A stretch of DNA of 64,000 nt from Actinomycetota bacterium (GTDB taxonomy: Bacteria > Actinomycetota > Actinomycetes > S36-B12 > UBA5976). Under the pieces are notes generated by a model, which did no database searches, was not told the DNA's origin, and worked only from the letters and a program-made list of their open reading frames with translations. Below are positions 50,649 to 59,727 of this stretch, piece after piece; the stretch's first letter is position 1; each line of letters starts with the position of its first letter. The position numbers were made by a program, and so were the translations under genes. Location of the stretch: contig CANGDR010000001.1 in NCBI GenBank assembly GCA_947452765.1, positions 36,499-100,498 of the forward strand. Direction: 5' to 3'.

Positions 50649-51479
50649 ATGTTTGGTCGCAAGAGTAAATTTGAAATAAAAACACCTGAGCAATTCTTGT
50701 TGATGCGTAAAGCGGGACTAGTTGTTGCTGATGTCCTGGCGATAATGCAAAACCATGCCAAGCCTGGAGTTACCACTCTCGAGCTTGATTTGATTGCACG
50801 CGATGAGTTGAAACGGGTAGGAGCTGAACCTTCATTCCTGGGCTACTTCGGATATCCGTCAGTAATTTGTTCATCAGTAAATGATGAAGTCGTGCACGCG
50901 ATTCCAAATGAGCGACCACTTAAAGACGGCGATATTTTGTCTGTTGACTTTGGGGCAATTGTTGAAGGCTGGCATGGTGACGCGGCCATAACTATTGAAA
51001 TTGGCACAAAGATTCCGGAACAGACCGAACTAAGTCGGGTAACACGTGAATCCATGTGGGCTGGAATTGCGAAAATGCAACTTGGCAACAGACTTTCTGA
51101 CATTAGTCATGCAGTTGAATCCACGATTCGCAACGCGGGCAACTACGGAATTCTTGAGGAATACACCGGGCATGGAATTGGAACAAAAATGCACATGGAT
51201 CCAGCCGTGCCAAACTATGGAGCACCAGGACATGGCCCTGAATTAATTCCTGGCATGGCACTTGCCATTGAACCAATGGCAACATTGGGCAGCCGTCATG
51301 TACGCACACTCGAGGATGATTGGACCGTCGTAACAACCGACGGATCCAGGGCTTCACACTGGGAACACACCGTCGCAATCACCGAACAAGGACCGTGGGT
51401 ATTGACCGCCCACGACGGGGGAGCTGCCTATTTTGCAGCCCACAACATCCCTAGTCCAGCCTCAAAATATGCGGTTTAA
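50649..51479 (+). CDS. map: Methionine aminopeptidase, type I
   Basis: Map removes the initiator methionine. The 276-residue protein shows the pita-bread fold residues: H in ICSSVNDEVVHAIP, two aspartates in SVDFGAIVEGWHGDAA, a histidine in YTGHGIGTKMHMDP, and the glutamates in IEPMATLG and WEHTVAI. It lies between adk and infA as in many Gram-positive bacteria. Confidence 0.97.
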   Translation: MFGRKSKFEIKTPEQFLLMRKAGLVVADVLAIMQNHAKPGVTTLELDLIARDELKRVGAEPSFLGYFGYPSVICSSVNDEVVHAIPNERPLKDGDILSVDFGAIVEGWHGDAAITIEIGTKIPEQTELSRVTRESMWAGIAKMQLGNRLSDISHAVESTIRNAGNYGILEEYTGHGIGTKMHMDPAVPNYGAPGHGPELIPGMALAIEPMATLGSRHVRTLEDDWTVVTTDGSRASHWEHTVAITEQGPWVLTAHDGGAAYFAAHNIPSPASKYAV

Positions 51480-51562
51480 GCCATATTTAGCAAGGAAAAT
51501 TGCTGATTAAGGGAACTGGAATTAGGAAAACCCTTATTTCAATGGGGTGCATATCCCAGGAT

Positions 51563-51592
51563 TTCATGTTTTGCAGGGTATTGCCGTAACAT
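51563..51592 (+). promoter_or_regulatory. Candidate infA promoter
   Basis: TAACAT (51587-51592) is a fair -10, with TTCATG (51563-51568) 18 bases upstream. The spacer 51480-51653 also holds two short stems after map (AGCAA/TTGCT and TAAGGG/CCCTTA) and CTCTT/AAGAG nearer infA. Only weak evidence. Confidence 0.3.
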
Positions 51593-51653
51593 CGGACGTC
51601 GGTCCTCTTGCAATTCCGTAAGAGTGCCGCTTCCAAGGGAGTGTAAGACCTTT

Positions 51654-51875
51654 ATGGCCAAAAAAGACGGCGCCATCGAAATTGAGGGCACTATCACCGA
51701 GGCACTACCGAACGCTATGTTCCGCGTAGAACTTGAAAATGGTCACAAAGTACTTGCACACATTTCCGGCAAGATGCGTATGCACTACATCCGTATCCTG
51801 CCTGATGACAAGGTTGTTGTGGAGCTATCTCCATACGATCTAACCCGTGGACGAATTGTCTACCGCTACAAGTGA
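51654..51875 (+). CDS. infA: Translation initiation factor IF-1
   Basis: IF-1 blocks the A site during initiation. The 73-residue protein is the standard S1-like domain: [31 protein letters not shown] and [15 protein letters not shown]. The ATG at 51654 gives the usual length; the frame open from 51624 adds ten residues without a family match. The nearest ribosome-binding site is distant, so translation initiation may be unusual. Confidence 0.97.
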   Translation: MAKKDGAIEIEGTITEALPNAMFRVELENGHKVLAHISGKMRMHYIRILPDDKVVVELSPYDLTRGRIVYRYK

Positions 51876-51889
51876 TCAGGAACTAAAAA

Positions 51890-52003
51890 GTGAAGGTTAA
51901 TCCCTCAGTTAAGCCAATGTGCGACAAGTGCAAAGTCATTCGTCGTCACGGTGTAGTCATGGTCATTTGCGAAAACCCACGCCATAAACAGCGTCAGGGC
52001 TAG
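51890..52003 (+). CDS. rpmJ: 50S ribosomal protein L36
   Basis: This 37-residue gene is too short for usual ORF thresholds but clear: GTG start, [20 protein letters not shown], then [17 protein letters not shown] and TAG. The zinc ligands are C11, C14, C27 and H32. It lies between infA and rpsM as expected. Confidence 0.97.
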   Translation: MKVNPSVKPMCDKCKVIRRHGVVMVICENPRHKQRQG

Positions 52004-52160
52004 GAAGACTACGACAAAAGACGATCACCCGATCCCGAATTAACGCGTGCGTAAGTTCGGAACGACACCCTCAGGTGTGTAAAGGCTGAGGACCTTGTCA
52101 GGCGGCAAGGACTGGTGAACGTGCGAGACCTTTACCACGAAAAGAAATGAGTAACGCCTG
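52004..52160 (+). promoter_or_regulatory. Structured leader of the rpsM-rpsK-rpsD-rpoA-rplQ operon
   Basis: The 157 bases include a long hairpin with CCGAA/TTCGG as outer stem (52035-52060) and ACGC/GCGT inside, then two mutually exclusive stems, ACACC/GGTGT (52065-52078) and CCTCAG/CTGAGG (52069-52091), then CCTTG/CAAGG (52093-52110). In E. coli S4 represses this operon through a leader; a similar role is an inference. Confidence 0.48.
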
Positions 52161-52538
52161 ATGGCACGCCTTGTTGGTGTTGATCTCCCGCGCGAAAAGC
52201 GTCTAGAGATTGCACTTACCTATATCTTCGGCATTGGCCGTACCCGCGCGGACGAAATCCTCGCAGCTACCGGCATCAGCCCAGATCTTCGCGTTAAGGA
52301 CCTTACGGATGAGCAATTAATTCCGTTGCGCGAATACATCGAAGCCAACTTCAAAATTGAAGGTGACCTTCGTCGCGAGGTACAAGCAGATATTCGTCGC
52401 AAGATTGAAATCGGCTCGTACCAAGGAATCCGTCATCGTCGTGGCATGCCTGTCCGTGGACAGCGCACCCACACCAACGCCCGTACCCGTAAAGGTCCGA
52501 AGAAGACCGTGGCTGGAAAGAAGAAAGTGGCTAAGTAG
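52161..52538 (+). CDS. rpsM: 30S ribosomal protein S13
   Basis: S13 forms intersubunit bridges and contacts tRNA. The 125-residue protein has [20 protein letters not shown] and the tail [19 protein letters not shown]. It heads the alpha operon after the structured leader; rpsK follows by 36 bases. Confidence 0.98.
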   Translation: MARLVGVDLPREKRLEIALTYIFGIGRTRADEILAATGISPDLRVKDLTDEQLIPLREYIEANFKIEGDLRREVQADIRRKIEIGSYQGIRHRRGMPVRGQRTHTNARTRKGPKKTVAGKKKVAK

Positions 52539-52574
52539 CCGCTTACCTCTTCCCGATTTAGATAAAGGAATCAA

Positions 52575-52982
52575 ATGCCTCCAAAGAAAGCTACTGCGGC
52601 CGGTGCTAAGAAGATCCGTCGCAAGGAAAAGAAGAACATTGCTGTGGGCCAGGCCTACATCAAGTCAACGTTCAATAACACAATCGTTTCGATCACTGAT
52701 CCTTCAGGTGCAGTAATCGCTTGGTCATCAGCCGGACAGGTTGGTTTCAAGGGAAGCCGTAAGAGCACACCGTTCGCTGCCCAGATGGCTGCTGAAGCTG
52801 CTGCAAAGCGCGCGATGGAACACGGCATGAAGAAAGTCGATGTCTTCGTTAAAGGCCCAGGCTCAGGTCGCGAAACTGCGATCCGATCCCTACAGGCCTC
52901 AGGTCTTGAGGTTGGAACAATCCAAGACACAACCCCTGCCCCTCACAACGGATGCCGCCCGCCCAAGCGTCGTCGTGTCTGA
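52575..52982 (+). CDS. rpsK: 30S ribosomal protein S11
   Basis: S11 lies at the 30S platform with the mRNA. The 135-residue protein has [20 protein letters not shown] and [12 protein letters not shown] at the end. The start follows AAAGGAATC. A Lys/Ala N-terminal tail of about 20 residues precedes the core. Confidence 0.98.
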   Translation: MPPKKATAAGAKKIRRKEKKNIAVGQAYIKSTFNNTIVSITDPSGAVIAWSSAGQVGFKGSRKSTPFAAQMAAEAAAKRAMEHGMKKVDVFVKGPGSGRETAIRSLQASGLEVGTIQDTTPAPHNGCRPPKRRRV

Positions 52983-53010
52983 TACGAAGAATTTTTAGGA
53001 GACAAATTTC

Positions 53011-53637
53011 ATGGCTCGTTATACCGGTCCCGATTGCAAGCGTTGCCGTCGCGAAAAAACAAAATTATTCCTCAAGGGTGCTAAGTGTGATTCACCAAAG
53101 TGCCCAATGGAATCCCGCCCGTACCCTCCAGGCCAGCATGGTCGTGGACGTGCGAAGGAATCTGAGTACTTATTACAGATGCGTGAAAAGCAGAAGACTG
53201 CGCGTATCTACGGTGTGCTTGAAAAGCAGTTCCGTGGTTACTACGAAGAAGCTAGCCGTAAGCACGGCAAGACTGGTGAAAACCTACTTCGCATTCTTGA
53301 ATCCCGCCTCGACAACGTAGTGTTCCGTGCTGGCTTTGCAAAGAGCCGCGATATGGCACGCCAGATCGTTCGTCACGGACACATTCTTGTTAATGGCCAG
53401 AAGGTAGACATTCCGTCTTTCCGCGTCAGCCCTAACGACGTTATTGAAGTTCGCAAGGCTTCCCTTGAGATGACCCCATTCCAGGTCGCTTATGCGGAAA
53501 TTGGCGAACGTACCGTGCCTGCATGGTTGGAAGTAATTCCAGCTGGCATGCGCATTTTGGTTCACTCGCTTCCTGCACGTGAGGTCATTGACACTCAGGT
53601 CCAGGAACAGTTAATTGTTGAACTTTACTCGAAGTAA
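53011..53637 (+). CDS. rpsD: 30S ribosomal protein S4, zinc form
   Basis: S4 starts 30S assembly and guards the mRNA entry. The 208-residue protein has a zinc knuckle with C9, C12, C26 and C31, then the S4 RNA-binding domain ([20 protein letters not shown]). In E. coli S4 is the alpha-operon repressor, so it may act on the leader at 52004-52160. Confidence 0.98.
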   Translation: MARYTGPDCKRCRREKTKLFLKGAKCDSPKCPMESRPYPPGQHGRGRAKESEYLLQMREKQKTARIYGVLEKQFRGYYEEASRKHGKTGENLLRILESRLDNVVFRAGFAKSRDMARQIVRHGHILVNGQKVDIPSFRVSPNDVIEVRKASLEMTPFQVAYAEIGERTVPAWLEVIPAGMRILVHSLPAREVIDTQVQEQLIVELYSK

Positions 53638-53697
53638 TAAGAACATCCCCATCAAACAGCGACTTCAAATAGTGGTCGTCGCCGGAAGGAAAATACT

Positions 53698-54831
53698 GTG
53701 CTGATCTCAGTCCGCCCAGAACTAAAAGAAGAAGTACTGTCCGAAACACGTTCCCGCTTCGTGCTTGCACCGCTAGAACCAGGATTCGGTTACACACTTG
53801 GTAACTCACTTCGCCGTACTCTGTTGTCATCCATTCCGGGTGCAGCAGTAACAAGCATCAAGCTTGAAGGCGTACTTCACGAGTTCACCACCATCGAAGG
53901 TGTTAAGGAAGACATCACCGAAGTTATCTTGAACCTCAAGAACTTGGTTGTTTCCTCACAGTTCGATGAGCCAGTAACGATGTACCTTCGCAAGCAGGGT
54001 CCAGGCCCAGTAACTGCTGCTGACATTCAGCCACCAGCAGGCGTTGAAATCTTCAACCCAGAGCTTTACATTGCAAGCCTTAACGACAAGGGCAAGCTTG
54101 ATATGGAACTAGTTGTTGAGCAGGGTCGTGGTTACATCTCCGCTGCAAACAACAAAGCAAGCGGTGGCGAAATCGGCCGTATCCCAATTGACTCCATTTA
54201 CTCACCTGTTCTTAAGGTCACTTACAAGGTTGAAGCAACCCGTGTTGAACAGCGCACTGACTTCGACTCACTAGTACTTGATGTTGAAACTAAGGGTTCA
54301 ATCGTGCCACGCGATGCAATTGCATCTGCTGGAGCAACTTTGGTTGAACTGTTTGGTCTAGCTCGCGAACTAAACGTTAATGCTGAAGGTATCGAAATTG
54401 GACCATCAGTAACGGACCAGTTCGCAGCAGAGCAACTAAGCATGCCGGTTGAAGCTCTTGACCTAACTGTTCGTTCTTACAACTGCCTAAAGCGTGAAGG
54501 AATCCACACTGTTGGTGAACTAATCACACGCTCCGAAGCTGACTTGATGGACATCCGTAACTTCGGTGCTAAGTCCATTGACGAAGTAAAGGACAAGTTA
54601 GCTTCCATGGGTATCGCTCTTAAGGACTCACCTCCAGGATTCGACCCAAGCCAGTACGCATCTGCATATGACGATGACTACGTAGACGAAGAAGAAGATA
54701 CCTTCGCACCTGCAGGTTCATACGCAACCTTCCAGGCTGAAGTTGCCGCACCGGCAGTAGCAGAAGTTGCGGCAGCTGATGACGCTACCGCTGATGACGA
54801 CCAGAGCTTTGCTGAGGATGAGCAGCTCTAA
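53698..54831 (+). CDS. rpoA: RNA polymerase subunit alpha
   Basis: RpoA dimerises to start polymerase assembly and reads UP elements with its C-terminal domain. The 377-residue protein has the N-terminal domain ([20 protein letters not shown]) and the C-terminal domain near residues 250-315 ([20 protein letters not shown]). The last 55 residues are an acidic tail that ends FAEDEQL, longer than usual. The GTG start follows GGAAGGAA. Confidence 0.97.
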   Translation: MLISVRPELKEEVLSETRSRFVLAPLEPGFGYTLGNSLRRTLLSSIPGAAVTSIKLEGVLHEFTTIEGVKEDITEVILNLKNLVVSSQFDEPVTMYLRKQGPGPVTAADIQPPAGVEIFNPELYIASLNDKGKLDMELVVEQGRGYISAANNKASGGEIGRIPIDSIYSPVLKVTYKVEATRVEQRTDFDSLVLDVETKGSIVPRDAIASAGATLVELFGLARELNVNAEGIEIGPSVTDQFAAEQLSMPVEALDLTVRSYNCLKREGIHTVGELITRSEADLMDIRNFGAKSIDEVKDKLASMGIALKDSPPGFDPSQYASAYDDDYVDEEEDTFAPAGSYATFQAEVAAPAVAEVAAADDATADDDQSFAEDEQL

Positions 54832-54871
54832 CGAGCTCTCGTTCCCAGTAACGAATTGACAGGAGAGAAAC

Positions 54872-55546
54872 ATGCCACAGCCATCCAAGGGCAAGCGAAT
54901 GGGCGGAAGCCCATCCCACGAGCGCCTAATTTTGGCTAACCTCGCAACTGCGTTGTTCGAGCATGGTCGCATTACAACGACTGAAGCTCGCGCACGTCGC
55001 CTGCGTCCAGTTGCAGAGCGCCTAATCACCATCTCGAAGAAGGGCGATCTACATGCCCGTCGCCGAGTACTGACAGTTATCCGCAGTAAGGATGTAGTCC
55101 ACACGCTATTTGCAGAGATTGCACCACGCTACGAAAACCGTGAAGGCGGTTACACCCGCATCACCAAGATTGGTCCACGTAAGGGCGACAACGCTCCTAT
55201 GGCAGTGATTGAACTTGTTGAAGAACTAGATGCAGCTCGCGCTGCTGAAGGTGTGGCTCGTCGTGCTGTTAAAGAAGCCGAAGTAGCTGCTGCAGCCAAG
55301 GCCGCGGAAGAAGCAAAAGCCGCCAAGGCTGCTGCTGCATCAGCACCTGAAGAGACTGTCGTAGATGACGTTGTTGACTCTGCTGAAGAAGTAGCTGCAG
55401 TCGAGGAAGTTGAAGTTATCGAAGCTGAAGCCGCTGTTGAAGAAGTAGCCGATTCCAGCGAAGCTGTTGAATCGGAATCAGTGAATACTGAAGAAGAAGT
55501 TTCTGCTTCATCTGATGAAGACGCTGAAAAAACTGACGAAGCATAA
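54872..55546 (+). CDS. rplQ: 50S ribosomal protein L17 with long acidic tail
   Basis: L17 is at the exit-tunnel rim. The core, residues 1-120, has [20 protein letters not shown] and [19 protein letters not shown]. About 100 residues follow, rich in Ala, Glu and Val ([20 protein letters not shown]), so the 224-residue protein is nearly twice the usual length. It ends the alpha operon 4 bases before truA. Confidence 0.96.
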   Translation: MPQPSKGKRMGGSPSHERLILANLATALFEHGRITTTEARARRLRPVAERLITISKKGDLHARRRVLTVIRSKDVVHTLFAEIAPRYENREGGYTRITKIGPRKGDNAPMAVIELVEELDAARAAEGVARRAVKEAEVAAAAKAAEEAKAAKAAAASAPEETVVDDVVDSAEEVAAVEEVEVIEAEAAVEEVADSSEAVESESVNTEEEVSASSDEDAEKTDEA

Positions 55547-55550
55547 CTAA

Positions 55551-56405
55551 ATGGTTCTATCGAATGAGCCCCTCGTTGCTAGTGCAGCGCAGGGGCTCAT
55601 TCGTGTTCGTGGCCGCTTGGCATACGACGGCAAGGAATTTTCAGGCTGGGGCATGCAGCCAGATAGGCGGACTGTTCAAGGTGAACTTGAAAATGCGATC
55701 TCAACTGTTTTGCGCCTCGATCGCGTTATTGTGCAATGTGCGGGCCGGACTGATGCTGGCGTCCACGCTATTGGTCAAGTGATTCATTTCGATCTCCCGG
55801 AGTCCCTGGCATGCGACATGGTTGATCTGGCCTTCAAAATTAACTCAATCCTTCCCGAGGATATCGCGATTCAGGAGCTAGAAATAGCAACTCCAGATTT
55901 CGACGCGAGATTCGCGGCACTTTCGCGAAGTTACGAGTATCTGATCTATCAAGGCAATCGAAATCCCTTACTGCGTGATCGAGCGCATCGAAGTTGGATC
56001 CCACTTGATGTGAAGGCGATGCATGAGGCAAGCCAAATTCTAATTGGCTTGCATGACTTTGCTTCATTTTGTCGCAAGCGTGAAGGCGCGACCACAATCC
56101 GCACTTTAATGCGCTTTGATTGGACGGAATTACCAGATGGCATCATTCGCGCAGATCTGACTGCAGATGCATTTTGTTACTCAATGGTCCGTGGGCTGGT
56201 CGGAGCCGTGCTCGCAATCGGCGAGGGCAAGCGAGATAAGCAATGGCTCCTTGATTACCTGGAAGGTCGCGAACGTGAAGCTAGTGTTTTTGCAGCTCCA
56301 GCAATTGGCTTAACTTTTACAAGTGTTGAATACCCAGATCCATCAGAGTACGCAGGCCGAATTGCTGCGACTCTACAAGTAAGGGAATCTGATGGGGCAT
56401 CTTGA
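55551..56405 (+). CDS. truA: tRNA pseudouridine synthase A
   Basis: TruA modifies U38-U40 of tRNA anticodon arms. The catalytic aspartate is D68 in CAGRTDAGVHAIGQ, and RSYEYLIYQGNRNPLLRD and DFASFCRKREGATT are conserved. The 284-residue length includes about 15 extra N-terminal residues that overlap a long hairpin. No other start codon is available before the conserved VRGRLAYDGKEFSGW. It sits downstream of rplQ as in many bacteria. Confidence 0.95.
   Translation: MVLSNEPLVASAAQGLIRVRGRLAYDGKEFSGWGMQPDRRTVQGELENAISTVLRLDRVIVQCAGRTDAGVHAIGQVIHFDLPESLACDMVDLAFKINSILPEDIAIQELEIATPDFDARFAALSRSYEYLIYQGNRNPLLRDRAHRSWIPLDVKAMHEASQILIGLHDFASFCRKREGATTIRTLMRFDWTELPDGIIRADLTADAFCYSMVRGLVGAVLAIGEGKRDKQWLLDYLEGREREASVFAAPAIGLTFTSVEYPDPSEYAGRIAATLQVRESDGAS
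55561..55603 (+). other. Long hairpin inside the first codons of truA
   Basis: CGAATGAGCCCCT (55561-55573) and AGGGGCTCATTCG (55591-55603) are exact complements, and CGTTGC/GCAGCG around TAGT continue the stem inside, with a single C bulge: about 19 pairs. It lies 10 bases after the truA ATG. It could terminate the alpha operon or reduce truA translation. Confidence 0.8.
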
Positions 56406-58065
56406 CGTCCAACATGTCACATACTCGCTGCCAGATGGTCGCATTCTTTTATTGGATGTTTCGTTTCGAGTTGGTGAAGGTGCACTCGTTGCGTTAATCG
56501 GTGCCAATGGTGCTGGCAAATCAACTTTGATGCGCATGATTGCAGGTGACGAGCAACCTCATGAAGGCACAATCGCTCGTACGGGCGGCCTAGGTGTTAT
56601 GCGCCAATTCGTTGGGCACATGACGGATGGCACCGTTCGAGACCTGCTCTTAACAGTCGCTCCACCTGCGATTGCAAAAAATGCTGCTCGGATCGACGCA
56701 ACCGAACTTGCCATGCTGGAAGACGGCAGCGAAAAAAATCAAATGGCCTACGCTCAGGCAATTGCGGATTGGGCTGACGTTGGCGGCTATGACATTGAGG
56801 TTCTTTGGGACGTTTGTACGATGGCCGCAATTCAATTGCCATTCGATAAGGCACAGCACCGTTCGGCCGGAAGCCTTTCTGGTGGCGAACAAAAACGTTT
56901 AGTACTTGAGGCTTTACTGCGTGGACCGGAAGAAGTGCTGCTACTTGATGAGCCAGACAACTACCTGGATGTGCCAGGAAAGAAATGGCTTGAAGATCAG
57001 CTAAATGAAACCAAGAAGACAGTTCTCTACGTCAGCCATGATCGGGAATTACTGGCGAACACCGCGAAACAAATCGTGACCCTTGAACTCGGCAATGCAG
57101 GTAACTCGGTTTGGATACATGGCGGTGGCTTTGCAACTCATAGCCAAGCCAGAAAGGATCGGTTCGCACGCCTAGAGGAGCTACGTCGTCGCTGGGACGA
57201 AGAGCACCAAAAGATCAAAGACTTAGTTCAAAACTTAAAAGTCAAAGCAAAATTCAATGATGGTTTAGCATCTCGCTACCAAGCGGCGCAGACTCGTTTG
57301 AAAAAATTTGAAGAAATTGGGCCGCCACAAGAGATTCCAATTGAACAGAATGTGAAGATGCGACTTAAGGGTGGCAGGACAGGTAAGCGAGCAGTTGTTT
57401 GCGAACAACTTTCTTTAACCGGACTCGTAACTCCCTTTGACTTGGAAATTTGGTTCGGGGAACGCATCGGAGTACTTGGAGCTAACGGCTCTGGCAAGAG
57501 CCACTTCTTGCGCCTGCTTGCTGCCGGTGGCACAGAACCAGAACTTGAGCACTTACCAATTAGTGATGTCACCATAGAACCTGTTTCTCATACTGGAATT
57601 GCAAAACTGGGTGCTCGAATCCGGCCAGGCTGGTTTGCCCAAACCCACCACCACCCAGAGTTACTTGGCCGCACGTTGATTGAAATTTTGCACCGTGGCG
57701 ATGAGCATCGGGAAGGTATACAGCAAGAGCCGGCATCTCGCGCCCTAGATAGGTATGGCTTAGTGCAGGCAAGCGAACAAAAATTTGAATCGCTATCTGG
57801 TGGCCAGCAAGCACGATTCCAGATCTTGCTTCTTGAATTATCTGGCGCAACTTTGCTGTTACTAGATGAACCAACAGATAACTTGGATCTCGAATCAGCC
57901 GAGGCGTTAGAGCGAGCTCTTGATGCCTTTGAAGGCACCGTCTTAGCGGTTACTCATGATCGCTGGTTTGCAAAATCTATGGATCGTTTCGTAATTTTTG
58001 GTGGGGATTCCATAGTTCGGGAATCCGATGTACCGGTGTGGGATGAGACTCGCGCTAAACGATAA
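56392..58065 (+). CDS. ABC-F family ATPase
   Basis: ABC-F proteins act on the ribosome or confer antibiotic protection and have no membrane part. The 557-residue protein has two ATP sites: GANGAGKST (37-45) with LSGGEQKRL and LLLDEPDNYLD, then GANGSGKSH with LSGGQQARF and LLLDEPTDNLD. A helical linker lies between them. The start overlaps truA by 14 bases. It is closest in pattern to the actinobacterial type beginning MGHLDVQ; function may be translation factor or unspecified. Confidence 0.9.
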   Translation: MGHLDVQHVTYSLPDGRILLLDVSFRVGEGALVALIGANGAGKSTLMRMIAGDEQPHEGTIARTGGLGVMRQFVGHMTDGTVRDLLLTVAPPAIAKNAARIDATELAMLEDGSEKNQMAYAQAIADWADVGGYDIEVLWDVCTMAAIQLPFDKAQHRSAGSLSGGEQKRLVLEALLRGPEEVLLLDEPDNYLDVPGKKWLEDQLNETKKTVLYVSHDRELLANTAKQIVTLELGNAGNSVWIHGGGFATHSQARKDRFARLEELRRRWDEEHQKIKDLVQNLKVKAKFNDGLASRYQAAQTRLKKFEEIGPPQEIPIEQNVKMRLKGGRTGKRAVVCEQLSLTGLVTPFDLEIWFGERIGVLGANGSGKSHFLRLLAAGGTEPELEHLPISDVTIEPVSHTGIAKLGARIRPGWFAQTHHHPELLGRTLIEILHRGDEHREGIQQEPASRALDRYGLVQASEQKFESLSGGQQARFQILLLELSGATLLLLDEPTDNLDLESAEALERALDAFEGTVLAVTHDRWFAKSMDRFVIFGGDSIVRESDVPVWDETRAKR

Positions 58066-58074
58066 TCTCAAACC

Positions 58075-58365
58075 ATGATTATGGAAACCGCATTCATGGA
58101 TATTGTTCCGGGCAAAGAACTGGAATTCGAAGCTGCAATGGACAAGGCAAAAGCGGTAGTTGCGCAAGCCAAAGGATTTCATGTTATTCACGTGCACCGA
58201 GGCGTGGAAAAACCCTCGACGTACCTAATTGCAATTGGCTGGGACACTTTGGAGGACCACATGGTTGGCTTCCGCGAATCAGAATTATTTACGCAATGGC
58301 GAGGATTAATTGGCCCATTTTTTGCAAATGCGCCAGAAGTAACGCACTGGAACTTATTTGATTAA
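58075..58365 (+). CDS. Antibiotic biosynthesis monooxygenase (ABM) domain protein
   Basis: ABM proteins are small dimeric ferredoxin-like folds that oxidise quinols or haem-like substrates, or simply sense them. The 96-residue protein has METAFMDIVPGKELEFEAAM, KGFHVIHVHRGVEKPSTYL and FRESELFTQWRGLIGPFF, the family's strand-helix pattern. Nearby genes do not suggest an antibiotic pathway. The 3' end HWNLFD plus stop is repeated 35 bases downstream. Confidence 0.85.
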   Translation: MIMETAFMDIVPGKELEFEAAMDKAKAVVAQAKGFHVIHVHRGVEKPSTYLIAIGWDTLEDHMVGFRESELFTQWRGLIGPFFANAPEVTHWNLFD

Positions 58366-58400
58366 GTTCCTGCAATAAGTACTGGAGCTTATTTGATTAA
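58346..58400 (+). repeat. Copy of the ABM gene 3' end
   Basis: ACTGGAACTTATTTGATTAA (58346-58365, with stop TAA) recurs as ACTGGAGCTTATTTGATTAA at 58381-58400, with 19 of 20 bases identical and a 35-base period. The second copy abuts the stop of the convergent serine hydrolase gene. Confidence 0.9.
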
Positions 58401-59525
58401 TTAGCCGAGTGCGCGGGCTATGGCTTGACAAGCTAAATATGCATCGTTGTGATCGGCGCTTTCGTCTGGATCGTGCCAAGACGATTGTTTTGCAACCACA
58501 ACTCCACGCGGTCGATCTATGTAAAGCATTTGACCGTGGATACCGATACCCATAACAACATCCGGGTCATCACCTGGCTTGTAACAGCAGGATCGATAGA
58601 TGCCATTTTCATAACTGTCTTTGAAGTCACCATTTGCCCATTGTTCATGGCTGCCATTATCAAACACATCAGCAATATAGTTTGCATCAACAGCGCTCAT
58701 TCCACCATCGCGAATCATCATGCCAAAGCGAGCCATGTCGCGTGGAATCACGCTCAAGCCACCTGCAGCACGAGGTGAGCCTGCACGGTCAAGCGTGATG
58801 TGTGCCGGTGCTTCCGTTCCAATTTTGGACCAAACATATTTAGAAAGAGCAGTTGCGTAAGGCAGGCCGCTTGCAGCCTCGGCTACCCAGCCAAGTAAGT
58901 CGGTAGTTGGAGACATGTAGCGAAACCGCTGACCATGTTCGCCATCAGGTTTTCGTGAAGCAATGAAATCATGCAAGTTTGGTGAGCCTAGTGGGGCTGG
59001 GTACCAACCAACCGAATGTCGGTAAGCGATTATGTCGGGGCCAGGCGTGTAGTCCTCAACGAAAGAATACGAAGTCGTCATGTCGAGTAAGTTGCGAACC
59101 GTCGCGCCAGCGAAACCGCTTTCGGATACCTCGGGAACGTAATTAGTAACTAACTCGTCAACGCCGATTAACCCTTCGCCAACTAGAGCACCAATCAGCA
59201 TTGATGTGACTGATTTGGTTACGCTAAAAATCAGGTGCGGTTCGTTGCTTTTCATGCCATCGACAACCCACTCGAACTTTAGGTCTTCGCCTTTAACTAC
59301 CGTGAACGAATCACTATGACTTGACTTAAGAAAATCCAAAACTTTTACGACACCCTTTGAGGACTCAAATTCAACGTCGCCAAGACCCATATCAATTGCA
59401 GAATTTAGCTTTCTTGGGGTTGAGGCGCAATCAACCTGCGCAGTGGGGAGCAGCTCTCTAACGTGCCGAAATGACCAAAATACGTGTTCTGGGAGTAACC
59501 AACTATCAAGTGTGGGCCGAGTCAT
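58401..59525 (-). CDS. Serine hydrolase, beta-lactamase class C/6-aminohexanoate-dimer hydrolase family
   Basis: This 374-residue protein has the catalytic S101-x-x-K104 (SVTKS), a tyrosine-bearing region near YKPGDDPDVV and the C-terminal HGQMLYIDR strand. There is no clear signal peptide, so it may be cytoplasmic. The family includes esterases and amidases; the substrate is unknown. It lies between the ABM gene and rplM on the other strand. An inverted repeat is 28 bases upstream. Confidence 0.85.
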   Translation of the reverse strand: MTRPTLDSWLLPEHVFWSFRHVRELLPTAQVDCASTPRKLNSAIDMGLGDVEFESSKGVVKVLDFLKSSHSDSFTVVKGEDLKFEWVVDGMKSNEPHLIFSVTKSVTSMLIGALVGEGLIGVDELVTNYVPEVSESGFAGATVRNLLDMTTSYSFVEDYTPGPDIIAYRHSVGWYPAPLGSPNLHDFIASRKPDGEHGQRFRYMSPTTDLLGWVAEAASGLPYATALSKYVWSKIGTEAPAHITLDRAGSPRAAGGLSVIPRDMARFGMMIRDGGMSAVDANYIADVFDNGSHEQWANGDFKDSYENGIYRSCCYKPGDDPDVVMGIGIHGQMLYIDRPRGVVVAKQSSWHDPDESADHNDAYLACQAIARALG

Positions 59526-59553
59526 GACCTCAGTATGCCTGTCACAGTTCGAA

Positions 59554-59576
59554 TTTTCCCTATTTTCAAGGGAAAA
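59554..59576. repeat. Inverted repeat upstream of the serine hydrolase
   Basis: TTTTCCCT (59554-59561) and AGGGAAAA (59569-59576) are exact complements around ATTTTCA. Being 29 bases before the serine hydrolase start on the minus strand, it may be an operator; it could also affect the rplM promoter at 59609-59643. Confidence 0.55.
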
Positions 59577-59607
59577 CCTGGGTTAAACGAGCTTTGGGTG
59601 ACTTGGT

Positions 59608-59643
59608 CTCGTTTTGACCCAAAGGCTTAAATACAGGTAATCT
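59608..59643 (+). promoter_or_regulatory. rplM operon promoter with extended -35
   Basis: TTGACC (59614-59619), an 18-base spacer and TAATCT (59638-59643). The -35 is preceded by CTCGTT, so CTCGTTTTGACC (59608-59619) equals the rpsL promoter element exactly, and the bases GGTAAT occur at the same distance. Transcription starts near 59650. Confidence 0.65.
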
Positions 59644-59727
59644 TTGAGTTCGCGAAGCCTTGCAAATAGGCCAGGCGTGGTCCTTAAAGGCCAAAACTAC
59701 TTGAGAACTAACAAAAGAAGGCTAACT

